Shown here: one piece after another, positions 25,487 to 33,379 of the stretch
Position numbering within the stretch: the stretch's first letter is position 1
How the letters are laid out: the number at the start of each line of letters is the position of its first letter
Assembly: GCA_023460955.1 (NCBI GenBank)
Contig: JAEWOH010000063.1
Span: 14,057-78,056, forward strand
Direction: 5' to 3'
Origin: Bacillota bacterium
Lineage (GTDB): Bacteria; Bacillota; Clostridia; Acetivibrionales; DSM-1351
DNA: 64,000 nt
Made by a program: the position numbers and the translations under genes
The notes under the pieces: generated by a model
Seen by the model: only the letters and a program-made list of their open reading frames with translations
Told to the model about the DNA's origin: nothing
The model's database searches: none

Positions 25487-27436
25487 ATGGGAAATAATTT
25501 AAGAAACGATGCCTTACCGCTGAAGGATGTTGTTATTCAAGACACCTTCTGGAGTAAATATATCAAGCTTGTACATGAGGTAGTTATTCCTTATCAATGG
25601 GAAGTGTTAAATGATAGAGTGGCCGATGCGGAGCCCAGCCATGCCATTAAGAATTTTCGGATTGCCGCAGGTCTGGAAAAAGGGGAATTTCACGGTTTTG
25701 TATTTCAGGATACAGACCTCGCGAAATGGATTGAAGCAGCAGCTTACAAGCTGGAAACAAATCCTGAAGCGGGGCTTGAAAAGCTGGTAGATGACATGGT
25801 TGAACTTATAGAAAAAGCTCAGCAGGCTGATGGGTATATTAATACATTTTTCACAGTTAAGGAACCCGAGGGACGGTGGTCCAATCTTACGGAATGCCAT
25901 GAGCTATACACCGCCGGACATATGATAGAGGCTGCAGTTGCTTACTATAGAGCAACAGGTAAAAGAAGATTTTTAGATACCATGTGCCGCTTTGCTGACC
26001 TTATTGCATCGGTATTCGGTACTGAACCCGGTAAAATCAGGGGCTATGACGGACATCAGGAAATTGAGCTCGCCCTTGTCAAACTATATGAAGCAACCGG
26101 AGAAGAAAAGTATCTAAGGCTAAGCAAATATTTTATTGATGAAAGAGGGCAAACCCCTAACTTCTTTGATATTGAACAAAGCAGACCGGACTATAAGAAG
26201 CATTTTCCGGGAGAAGTGACAATAGACGAGGTAAGGTCGTATAATCAGGCGCATAAGCCTGTAAGAGAGCAGGGTACAGCTGAAGGTCATGCTGTAAGAG
26301 CTGTCTATATGCTTACTGCAATGGCGGATTTGGCTTTGCTTACAGAAGATAAGGAGCTTTTTGAAGCCTGCAAAAGACTTTGGAATAACATAACCCAAAA
26401 AAGGATGTATATCACAGGCGGAATAGGGTCTGTTGCTGACGGAGAAGCCTTTTCCTTTGACTATGATCTGTCTAATGATACTATGTATACCGAAACCTGC
26501 GCCTCAATAGGTCTGATATTCTTTGCCCAAAGAATGCTTAAAGCTGAACCCAAAAGCAGCTATGCCGACATAATGGAGAGAGCGCTGTACAATAATGTAC
26601 TGGCTGGAATGTCCCTTGACGGCAAAAGCTTCTTCTATGTTAACCCTTTGGAAGTATGGCCTGAGGCATCAGAGAAGAGTGTTATTAAAAAACACGTAAA
26701 GCCTGTAAGACAGAAATGGTTCGGCTGTGCATGCTGCCCGCCGAATGTTGCAAGATTGCTTAGCTCCTTGGGACAATATATTTATACAGTAAATTCTGAA
26801 GCTTTATACGTACACCTGTACATGGGAGGAGAAGCCAAGGTAGATGTAGCAGGTACAAAGACCTTAATAAGGCAGACAACAAATTACCCATGGGAAGGCA
26901 AAATACTTATTGAAGTTATGCCTGAACAAGAGAAGGAGTTTGAAATTTTTCTGAGAATACCAGGCTGGAGCGACAGTAGTAATGTTTCAGTTAACGGTTT
27001 GAGTCATGCCGTACAAACAGTGGATGGTTATGCCAAGCTAAAACGTATCTGGAAGAGAGGGGACAGAATAGAGCTTACTCTCGATATGCAGGTAAAGTTA
27101 ATGCAGTCGAACCCTTTGGTACGTGCCAATGCAGGAAAACTTGCCCTTCAGAGAGGCCCGCTGGTTTACTGCCTCGAAGAAACGGATAACGGGGCTAATT
27201 TATCCGCAATATCCATTCCTCTTGACAGTAAGCTTGAGGCTACCTTTGACCCAGAAATAGCCGGAGGAGCAGTAGTAATAAGTGCTAATGCATTCAGAAC
27301 TGAAGAATGGAAGGAAGATCTGTACAGCACAGCAAGGATAAATGAAAAACCAATAACTATAAAAGCGGTTCCCTATTGTATATGGGGAAATAGAAAACCG
27401 GGTGAAATGTCAGTTTGGATAAGACAGAAGGGTTAA
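25487..27436 (+). CDS. GH127 beta-L-arabinofuranosidase
   Basis: 649 residues from the ATG at 25487 (GGGGG seven bases upstream). The (alpha/alpha)6 barrel shows the GH127 zinc and nucleophile set: Glu336 and Cys338 in YTETCAS, and Cys416 and Cys417 in GCACCPPNVARLL, spaced as in the characterised Bifidobacterium enzyme, where a zinc-bound cysteine is the nucleophile. A beta-sandwich domain follows (about 430-649). Family members release beta-L-arabinofuranose from arabino-oligosaccharides such as extensin side chains. No signal peptide, so it acts in the cytoplasm on imported sugars. It ends one base before the convergent hydE stop. Confidence 0.92.
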   Translation: MGNNLRNDALPLKDVVIQDTFWSKYIKLVHEVVIPYQWEVLNDRVADAEPSHAIKNFRIAAGLEKGEFHGFVFQDTDLAKWIEAAAYKLETNPEAGLEKLVDDMVELIEKAQQADGYINTFFTVKEPEGRWSNLTECHELYTAGHMIEAAVAYYRATGKRRFLDTMCRFADLIASVFGTEPGKIRGYDGHQEIELALVKLYEATGEEKYLRLSKYFIDERGQTPNFFDIEQSRPDYKKHFPGEVTIDEVRSYNQAHKPVREQGTAEGHAVRAVYMLTAMADLALLTEDKELFEACKRLWNNITQKRMYITGGIGSVADGEAFSFDYDLSNDTMYTETCASIGLIFFAQRMLKAEPKSSYADIMERALYNNVLAGMSLDGKSFFYVNPLEVWPEASEKSVIKKHVKPVRQKWFGCACCPPNVARLLSSLGQYIYTVNSEALYVHLYMGGEAKVDVAGTKTLIRQTTNYPWEGKILIEVMPEQEKEFEIFLRIPGWSDSSNVSVNGLSHAVQTVDGYAKLKRIWKRGDRIELTLDMQVKLMQSNPLVRANAGKLALQRGPLVYCLEETDNGANLSAISIPLDSKLEATFDPEIAGGAVVISANAFRTEEWKEDLYSTARINEKPITIKAVPYCIWGNRKPGEMSVWIRQKG

Positions 27437-27437
27437 T

Positions 27438-28475
27438 CTAAGCCTTGTAATCTCCTCTGTCAACAGCCAGATAATAGCCGATTTTCTCCATTCTGTTAGA
27501 TAGACAAAAACGGCATTCGGCGGCTTCTTCACCGGTACAAATTTTGTTATCGTACAGGGAGTATTTCTTTCTTACTGATACAGGAGAAAGATTAGGCATT
27601 ACAACGTTTGCTCCTGCAAGAATACCTTTTTCACGGCCTTGGGAATTAATTGTACCCAGGGCTGTGGTTGCAGGGATAAGGGCTTTTGGAAGCATCAATC
27701 TGATAAGTCCGATTAGAACCAGTGTCTTTTCCAGACTTCCGGATTTTTCTTCCGCAAACCTTGTCTCACTATGCGGTATGAAAGGACCAATGCCAACCAT
27801 ATGAGGCTTAAAAGAACTTATAAAAAGCAAGTCCTCTGCAAGATTTTCAGTGGTCTGAAAAGGAGAGCCTACCATGAAGCCTGTTCCCACCTGAAAACCA
27901 ATTTCCCTGAGGTTATATAGGCAGGCTTTCCTGCTGGAGAGGGATAAATTCTTGGGGTGAAGCCTTGCGTAATGTTCTTCGTTAGCAGTTTCATGACGAA
28001 GTAGATAACGGTCTGCCCCAGCCTCAAAATATTTCTTATAAGAGTCGTAACTCTTTTCACCAATTGATAAGGTTATGGCACAATCAGGATATCCTTCTTT
28101 AATTTTCTTTATTATTTCAACAATGTCTTCATCGGAATAATGATTATCTTCTCCGCCTTGCAGTACAAAGGTGCGGAAGCCAAGTTCATAGCCTGTTTTG
28201 CAGCAGGAAAGTATATCTTCCAGACTAAGTCTGTAACGGTCGGCATGCGTATTGCCTGCTCCAATTCCGCAGTAGTAGCAATTATTCTTACAGTAATTTG
28301 TGAATTCAATAAGGCCTCTTGTGTAAATTGCATTCCCGAAGTTTTCTCGGGCTACTTCTCTGGCTTTTTCAAAGAGATACTCACTGGTCTCGCTGTCTAT
28401 GTTATCAAGGATATGTATAAATTCCTCTTTCTCCAGACGTTTAGTTGAATATAATTTATCAATTAATTTTTTCAT
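27438..28475 (-). CDS. hydE: [FeFe]-hydrogenase maturase HydE (radical SAM)
   Basis: 345 residues, normal for HydE. The radical-SAM cluster motif CxxxCxxC is Cys62, Cys66 and Cys69 (YCKNNCYYCGIG), followed by the GGED block that binds SAM (LQGGEDNHY). The rest is a BioB-like TIM barrel. HydE acts with HydG and HydF to build the di-iron subcluster of [FeFe] hydrogenase. Here it stands alone on the minus strand, about 32 kb from hydG-hydF, and no hydrogenase structural gene is in the window. AGAGG precedes the ATG by ten bases. A Rex-like site lies upstream (28599-28616). Confidence 0.96.
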   Translation of the reverse strand: MKKLIDKLYSTKRLEKEEFIHILDNIDSETSEYLFEKAREVARENFGNAIYTRGLIEFTNYCKNNCYYCGIGAGNTHADRYRLSLEDILSCCKTGYELGFRTFVLQGGEDNHYSDEDIVEIIKKIKEGYPDCAITLSIGEKSYDSYKKYFEAGADRYLLRHETANEEHYARLHPKNLSLSSRKACLYNLREIGFQVGTGFMVGSPFQTTENLAEDLLFISSFKPHMVGIGPFIPHSETRFAEEKSGSLEKTLVLIGLIRLMLPKALIPATTALGTINSQGREKGILAGANVVMPNLSPVSVRKKYSLYDNKICTGEEAAECRFCLSNRMEKIGYYLAVDRGDYKA

Positions 28476-28598
28476 AGTATACAGCCTCTCAAAATTTTAT
28501 AATAAAACACTTAAAATCATATATTGAAATTCCTACTAAACTTCTAATGATTCTATTATACCACGCTAAAGGCTCCTAAACCATAGTTTGAGAAAACC

Positions 28599-28616
28599 TT
28601 GTTAATTAAGTAACAA
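28599..28616 (-). promoter_or_regulatory. Rex-like operator upstream of hydE
   Basis: TTGTTAATTAAGTAACAA differs from the 18-bp Rex consensus at one position. It sits about 40 bases upstream of a likely minus-strand hydE -10 box (plus-strand attata at 28555-28560) and before the cysK terminator. Redox control of hydrogenase maturation would make sense; binding is inferred. Confidence 0.6.
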
Positions 28617-28623
28617 AAATGAT

Positions 28624-28660
28624 AAAAAAACAGACTGAAACAAAAAATGTATCAGCCTGT
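28624..28660 (-). terminator. cysK terminator
   Basis: On the minus strand, acaggctga pairs with tcagtctgt (one G-U) and is followed by seven T residues. It lies about 50 bases past the cysK stop and separates it from hydE on the same strand. Confidence 0.85.
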
Positions 28661-28708
28661 CAATAACCAAGACTACTTATATAAAGAATTTAGTTTTAAC
28701 GAATATAA

Positions 28709-29641
28709 TTATTCAGAGAATAATGGGGTGGAGAGATATCTTTCTCCTGTATCAGGAAGAAGAACTACTATTGTTTTACCTGCGTTTTCAGGACGCTTTG
28801 CGATCTGTGTAGCAGCCCATAAAGCAGCACCGGATGATATACCGACCAGTAAGCCCTCAACTTTGGAAATTTCTTTACCTGAAGCAAAGGCGTCATCATT
28901 TTCAACAGCAATAATTTCATCATAAATTTTTGTATTTAGTGTATCCGGAACAAAACCGGCTCCTATACCCTGTATTTTATGTGGTCCAGGGGTTCCTTTT
29001 GAAAGCACAGGGGAACTGGCAGGCTCAACAGCAATTATTTTAATGTCGGGATTTTTAGATTTTAGGTATTCGCCTGTACCGCTGATAGTACCTCCGGTAC
29101 CGATACCTGCTACAAAAATATCAACTTTTCCATCGGTGTCCTCCCAAATTTCAGGACCTGTAGTAGCCTTGTGTACTGCAGGGTTTGCCGGATTCACAAA
29201 CTGGCCTGGAATAAAGCTGTTAGGTGTTTCTTGGGCAAGCTCTTCAGCTTTTGCAATTGCACCCTTCATACCTTTTGCTCCTTCTGTAAGAACTAACTCG
29301 GCACCGTAAGCCTTAAGCAGATTTCTACGTTCGATACTCATGGTTTCAGGCATTGTAAGAATGATTTTATAACCTCTTGCTGCTGCGACAGAAGCAAGGC
29401 CGATACCTGTGTTACCACTGGTAGGCTCTATGATTACTGAACCCGGCTTTAGTAAACCTTTAGCTTCAGCGTCATCAATCATTGCCTTGGCAATTCTGTC
29501 CTTAACACTTCCTGCAGGATTGAAGTATTCGAGTTTTGCTACCAGTTTTGCATTAAGAGCATTTTTGCTCTCATAGTTTGTCAACTCAAGCAAGGGTGTT
29601 TTTCCTATTAAATCAGTCAGGCTTTTATAAATTTTTGGCAT
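28709..29641 (-). CDS. cysK: Cysteine synthase (O-acetylserine sulfhydrylase)
   Basis: 310 residues, typical of CysK. The PLP lysine is Lys47 in NPAGSVKDR. PTSGNTGIGLA is the substrate loop, GIGTGGTISGTGEYL the phosphate loop, and GISSGAAL the final cofactor contact. It makes cysteine from O-acetylserine and sulfide. GGAG precedes the ATG. It is divergent from a C-S lyase gene; both have consensus promoters that share an inverted repeat, so production and breakdown of cysteine-type thiols may be controlled by one regulator. No cysE is adjacent. Confidence 0.97.
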   Translation of the reverse strand: MPKIYKSLTDLIGKTPLLELTNYESKNALNAKLVAKLEYFNPAGSVKDRIAKAMIDDAEAKGLLKPGSVIIEPTSGNTGIGLASVAAARGYKIILTMPETMSIERRNLLKAYGAELVLTEGAKGMKGAIAKAEELAQETPNSFIPGQFVNPANPAVHKATTGPEIWEDTDGKVDIFVAGIGTGGTISGTGEYLKSKNPDIKIIAVEPASSPVLSKGTPGPHKIQGIGAGFVPDTLNTKIYDEIIAVENDDAFASGKEISKVEGLLVGISSGAALWAATQIAKRPENAGKTIVVLLPDTGERYLSTPLFSE

Positions 29642-29733
29642 ATTACATTCTCCTTTTTATTTAATTTTTGATTTAATTTTCATTTTATACGCTTAGTCAT
29701 ATCCTACATTTCATATATAATTACTATGATTTA

Positions 29734-29762
29734 ATTATAGAACAAGAACTTCCATTTGTCAA
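29734..29762 (-). promoter_or_regulatory. cysK promoter
   Basis: Read on the minus strand, a perfect TTGACA (29757-29762) and a perfect TATAAT (29734-29739) are 17 bases apart. The leader would be about 85 bases; no riboswitch or T-box pattern was seen in it. Confidence 0.85.
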
Positions 29763-29765
29763 TAA

Positions 29766-29808
29766 CAATAGCAAAATATATTATTAATATATGTTTAGTA
29801 TGCTATTG
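29766..29808. promoter_or_regulatory. Inverted repeat shared by the divergent cysK and patB promoters
   Basis: CAATAGCA (29766-29773) and TGCTATTG (29801-29808) are perfect inverted copies. The left copy lies just behind the cysK -35 and the right copy overlaps the patB -35. The symmetry suits a dimeric or looping regulator of sulfur metabolism; CymR is a candidate by context only. Confidence 0.55.
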
Positions 29809-29834
29809 ACTTTCCAAATATGACAGAGTATATT
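29806..29834 (+). promoter_or_regulatory. patB promoter
   Basis: TTGACT (29806-29811) and TATATT (29829-29834) are 17 bases apart, about 55 bases before the patB start. Confidence 0.75.
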
Positions 29835-29889
29835 ATGAGTAATTAGAGACAATTACTATCATATTATTGAGTTGCTAAAGGGAGAACTT

Positions 29890-31071
29890 ATGGTATTTAA
29901 TTTTAATAAAATAGTCGACAGAAGAAATACAAATTCCATTAAATATGATTTTGCCAAACAGAGGGGAAAGCCTGAGGATGCGATTCCTCTGTGGGTAGCA
30001 GATATGGATTTTAAAACACTGCCGGAAGTTACCGACGCGCTTGTTAAAGCAAGTGAACATGGCATTTTCGGGTATTCTGAAGTAAAGGAAGAATACTTCA
30101 CTACATTATATAACTGGTATTCTGATAAATTCGGTTGGAACATACGCCCCCAATGGTTGGTAAAAACACCGGGTATAGTTTATGCCATTGCAATGGCAAT
30201 CAGAGCTTTCACCAAAGAGGGTGAAGGAGTAATGATCCAAAAGCCGGTATATTATCCCTTCTCAGATACAATAGTTTCAAACAACAGGGTACTTGTAAAC
30301 AACCCTCTGGTATACAGGGACGGAACATACAAAATGGATTTGGAGGATTTTGAAAAAAAAGTTATTTCTGAAAAAGTAAAGCTTTTTATACTCTGTAATC
30401 CTCATAACCCTGTGGGAAGAGTGTGGACGAGGGACGAACTGACAGGTCTTGGGGATATATGCATCAAGCATAATGTTATTGTTGTATCCGATGAGATTCA
30501 TGCCGACTTTATATATGAGGGACATCAGCATTTAATTTTTGCGAGCCTTAAGCCTGAATATGCAAATATTACAATAACCTGTACGGCACCGAGTAAAACT
30601 TTTAATCTCGCAGGCCTTCAGGTTTCGAATATATTCATTCAAAACAGTTATATGAAAGCAAGCTTTGAAGAGGAGATTGTTAAAAGTGGCTACAGCCAGC
30701 TCAATACCATGGGTCTGATAGCCTGTCATGCCGCTTATGAATACGGCTCGGAATGGCTTGCTCAATTGAAGGCTTATCTTTCAGGTAATCTATCCTTTAT
30801 AAAAGGTTATTTAAATGAAAGGCTTCCGGGTATAAAGCTTGTGGAACCTGAAGGGACTTATCTTGTATGGCTGGATTTTAATGATTTGAAATTATCAGAT
30901 GAAGAACTTGAAAACCTGATTTCCAATGAAGCAAAGCTGTGGTTGGACAACGGGCTGATGTTCGGAGAAGAGGGCAGAGGCTTTCAAAGAATTAATATTG
31001 CCTGCCCGAGGGAACTATTAAGCAGAGCCTTTGAACAGCTGGAAGCTGCAGTCAGAAAGCACAAGGGATAA
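29890..31071 (+). CDS. patB: MalY/PatB-type C-S lyase (cystathionine beta-lyase)
   Basis: 393 residues from the ATG at 29890 (AAAGGGAG upstream). Fold-type I PLP enzyme: DRRNTNSIKYD and PLWVADMDF at the amino end are MalY/PatB marks. CNPHNPVGRVW is the aminotransferase loop, VSDEIHADF holds the cofactor Asp, and Lys236 in APSKTFNLAGLQ is the PLP lysine. It cleaves the C-S bond of cystathionine or cysteine conjugates, giving a thiol, pyruvate and ammonia. It is divergent from cysK and followed by an HD-domain gene. The last codons overlap the first copy of a 16-bp tandem repeat. Confidence 0.93.
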   Translation: MVFNFNKIVDRRNTNSIKYDFAKQRGKPEDAIPLWVADMDFKTLPEVTDALVKASEHGIFGYSEVKEEYFTTLYNWYSDKFGWNIRPQWLVKTPGIVYAIAMAIRAFTKEGEGVMIQKPVYYPFSDTIVSNNRVLVNNPLVYRDGTYKMDLEDFEKKVISEKVKLFILCNPHNPVGRVWTRDELTGLGDICIKHNVIVVSDEIHADFIYEGHQHLIFASLKPEYANITITCTAPSKTFNLAGLQVSNIFIQNSYMKASFEEEIVKSGYSQLNTMGLIACHAAYEYGSEWLAQLKAYLSGNLSFIKGYLNERLPGIKLVEPEGTYLVWLDFNDLKLSDEELENLISNEAKLWLDNGLMFGEEGRGFQRINIACPRELLSRAFEQLEAAVRKHKG

Positions 31072-31094
31072 GCAGCATAAGGGATAAGCAGCAT
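31063..31094 (+). repeat. 16-bp tandem duplication over the patB stop
   Basis: aagggataagcagcat occurs twice in tandem (31063-31078 and 31079-31094) and a partial third copy follows. The first copy includes the last codons and stop of patB, so only non-coding sequence was added. Confidence 0.85.
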
Positions 31095-31148
31095 AAGCAG
31101 ATAAAGCCTGAGAAGCATAAAGATATTTTAAAACGAGGTGTAGCGAAT

Positions 31149-31709
31149 ATGAGTCAATTGACGAGAGAAGAAGCGTGGGCTTTGCTCACAGAATTTAACA
31201 AGGAGGCCTTTCATTTGAAGCATGCCTTGATTGTGGAAGGAGTTATGCGTTATTTTGCAAAGAAGCTGGGCTATGAGGAGGCTGAGGATTTCTGGGGCAT
31301 AGTGGGACTTCTGCACGATCTGGATTTTGAGCTGTATCCCGATCAGCATTGCATAAAGCAGCAGGAAATAATGAGAGAGAAAGGTATAGCTCCCGAAATT
31401 ATCCGTGCAACTGCCAGCCACGGATATGCTCTCACCGTTGACATAGAACCACAGCATGAAATGGAGAAGGTACTTTACGCTGTGGATGAACTTACAGGTC
31501 TTATCGGGGCAGTTGCACTGATGCGGCCTTCCAAGAGTGTATCAGATCTTGAGCTAAAGTCTGTTAAGAAGAAATATAAAACTGCAAATTTCGCTGCAGG
31601 CTGCTCGAGAGAAGTTATAGAACGGGGGGCTTCAATGCTGGGCTGGGAGTTGGATTACCTCATAGAGCAGACCATTCTGGCAATGAGAGAATGTGAAAAT
31701 AATTCCTAA
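31149..31709 (+). CDS. HD-domain protein (HDIG type)
   Basis: 186 residues, cytoplasmic. An HD phosphohydrolase core is visible: His in LKHALIVEGVM (about residue 20), HD in GLLHDLDFELY (about 55), and further metal ligands in HC and SHGYAL. The family also keeps a VDELTGLIGAVALMRPSK block. Small HD proteins of this type are common in anaerobes but not biochemically defined; hydrolysis of a phosphate ester is the general expectation. GAGGTG precedes the ATG. It follows patB by about 80 bases and may be on the same transcript; the DUF362 gene comes next. Confidence 0.8.
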   Translation: MSQLTREEAWALLTEFNKEAFHLKHALIVEGVMRYFAKKLGYEEAEDFWGIVGLLHDLDFELYPDQHCIKQQEIMREKGIAPEIIRATASHGYALTVDIEPQHEMEKVLYAVDELTGLIGAVALMRPSKSVSDLELKSVKKKYKTANFAAGCSREVIERGASMLGWELDYLIEQTILAMRECENNS

Positions 31710-31757
31710 GCATTAGGACTTAAGCGTTTATTACTTTAATGAAACATGTGAGGTATT

Positions 31758-32924
31758 ATGGAAAAGGTAGCATTACTCAAATGTACTGAATATGATGTGG
31801 AGCAGATAGAGAAAAAGTTAAGGGAAGGCTTTGAATTATTAGGAGGAGCTGCTTTTCTGCGGGAACTCATTCCTCTGAACAGCAAAGTCCTTTTAAAGCC
31901 TAACTTTCTTAGTGCTGCCGAGAAAGGTTCACCAATAATTACTCATTATGCTGTCTTTGAGGCTGTGGTCAGAATTGTGAAGGAGTATAGTGACAATATT
32001 TCATTTGGTGATTCGCCGGGACAGGATGATACCTTAAAAGCTGCTGAAAAGTCGGGGATAATGGAAGTGGCCCAAAAATACGGTGTGAAGTTCGAAGACT
32101 TTAACAAAGATTCAGTTCATTGTGAACTTAAAAAGCCTTTGATGTATAAGTACTGGAATGTGGCAAAAGCAGCTTATGAGGCCGATGTTATCATTACTCT
32201 TCCAAAGCTTAAAACACACGCCATGATGTATTACACCGGAGCGGTCAAAAATCAGTTCGGGTGTGTTCCCGGAGGTCAAAAGGCAGAGTGGCACACCAAA
32301 CTGCCGGATTCGGAAAGCTTCGGGAAAATGCTGTTGGACTTAAATACGGTGGTGAAAACCAGCTTTGTAATTCTTGACGGTATTGTAGCGATGGAAGGAA
32401 ACGGCCCCAGAAACGGTAATCCAAAACAAATGAATACTTTAATAATGGGCAAGTCACTTACTGCCGTTGATTCTACAGCGGTGAGACTGATTGGGTATGA
32501 AGATGTATTGGCGGTACCTATACTGAAGGTTGCTCAGGAAACCGGATGGGGTACTGTACTGCCTCAAGAAATAGAAGTCCTGGGAGAATCCATAAAGGAT
32601 ATGAAGTGCGGGGATTTCAAACTCTCCAGAAACGCAAAAGTTATAAACTTCCTCACACCCGGCTTGACAAAGCTTGTATCCTCCTTGACAGCACCGGACC
32701 CTGTTTTGGTCGAGGATAAATGTATCGGCTGCAGAAAGTGTGATGAGGCTTGTCCCGAAAAGTCTAAAGTTATTTCTTTTGTAAAGAGAAATGGCAGAAG
32801 CGTACCGGAATGGAATTACAGTAAATGTATCAGATGCTTCTGCTGTCAGGAGTTATGCCCCAAGGGTGCTATTGTTACCAGGGACAAGGCCCTCAGCCGA
32901 CTGCTGGGCTTGAACAAGAGATGA
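31758..32924 (+). CDS. DUF362 protein with two [4Fe-4S] ferredoxin motifs
   Basis: 388 residues. The DUF362 domain (about 40-250) shows VLLKPNFLSAAEKGSP, GDSPGQD, LPKLKTHAMMYYTGAVKNQFGCVPG and AVDSTAVRLIGY. The carboxy end (about 318-372) carries two bacterial-ferredoxin CxxCxxCxxxCP motifs (CIGCRKCDEACP and CIRCFCCQELCP). These proteins are presumed electron carriers or redox enzymes in anaerobes; no reaction is known. GAGGT precedes the ATG. It is the third of a possible patB-HD-DUF362 transcript and ends before the serS promoter. Confidence 0.9.
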   Translation: MEKVALLKCTEYDVEQIEKKLREGFELLGGAAFLRELIPLNSKVLLKPNFLSAAEKGSPIITHYAVFEAVVRIVKEYSDNISFGDSPGQDDTLKAAEKSGIMEVAQKYGVKFEDFNKDSVHCELKKPLMYKYWNVAKAAYEADVIITLPKLKTHAMMYYTGAVKNQFGCVPGGQKAEWHTKLPDSESFGKMLLDLNTVVKTSFVILDGIVAMEGNGPRNGNPKQMNTLIMGKSLTAVDSTAVRLIGYEDVLAVPILKVAQETGWGTVLPQEIEVLGESIKDMKCGDFKLSRNAKVINFLTPGLTKLVSSLTAPDPVLVEDKCIGCRKCDEACPEKSKVISFVKRNGRSVPEWNYSKCIRCFCCQELCPKGAIVTRDKALSRLLGLNKR

Positions 32925-32993
32925 CTAAAAATAACAAAATGAATATAATAAGAAAATGTATAAAATAAGAAAATTGAGGCTCCAAACTTTTTC

Positions 32994-33022
32994 TTGAAAA
33001 CTGGAATAAAAGTATATATAAT
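32994..33022 (+). promoter_or_regulatory. serS promoter
   Basis: TTGAAA (32994-32999) and TATAAT (33017-33022) are 17 bases apart, just upstream of the T-box leader. Confidence 0.75.
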
Positions 33023-33029
33023 TATGCAT

Positions 33030-33264
33030 AATGATAACTAATAAGCGATGATAAAAGCTACGATTTCGAACTTTCCTCAGAGAGCCGGTGGGTGGTGAAA
33101 ACCGGTGGGAGTAAAAATCAGTCCACTTTTTGAGCTTTCGATGAAAAGTCGAAAGGCCGGTACCCTATATCGTACTATATGAGTGGTCGGTAATTTTACC
33201 GGCAATTTGGGTGGCAACGCGGAATACTTTCGTCCCAGTGGTTTTGGGGGATGGGAGTTTTTTT
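33030..33264 (+). promoter_or_regulatory. T-box leader of serS
   Basis: Stem I begins near 33040 with the AGAGAGCCGGTGGGTGGTG motif (33081-33099). A likely specifier codon TCC (Ser) is at 33122-33124. The T-box sequence TGGGTGGCAACGCGG is at 33208-33222. Its bulge reads UGGC, which would pair with a tRNA ending GCCA, as expected for tRNA-Ser with discriminator G. A terminator with a T run at 33258-33264 closes it. Uncharged tRNA-Ser should promote antitermination and serS expression. Confidence 0.93.
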
Positions 33265-33379
33265 ATTGTCACAATATAGTAAGTTGACAGGAAAATTTCA
33301 GTAAAAGTATTTAGTAAAAGATACTCAGTATTTGTTAACTATGTAAACAATAAAATCAATAGAAATAAGGAGTGGGAAG

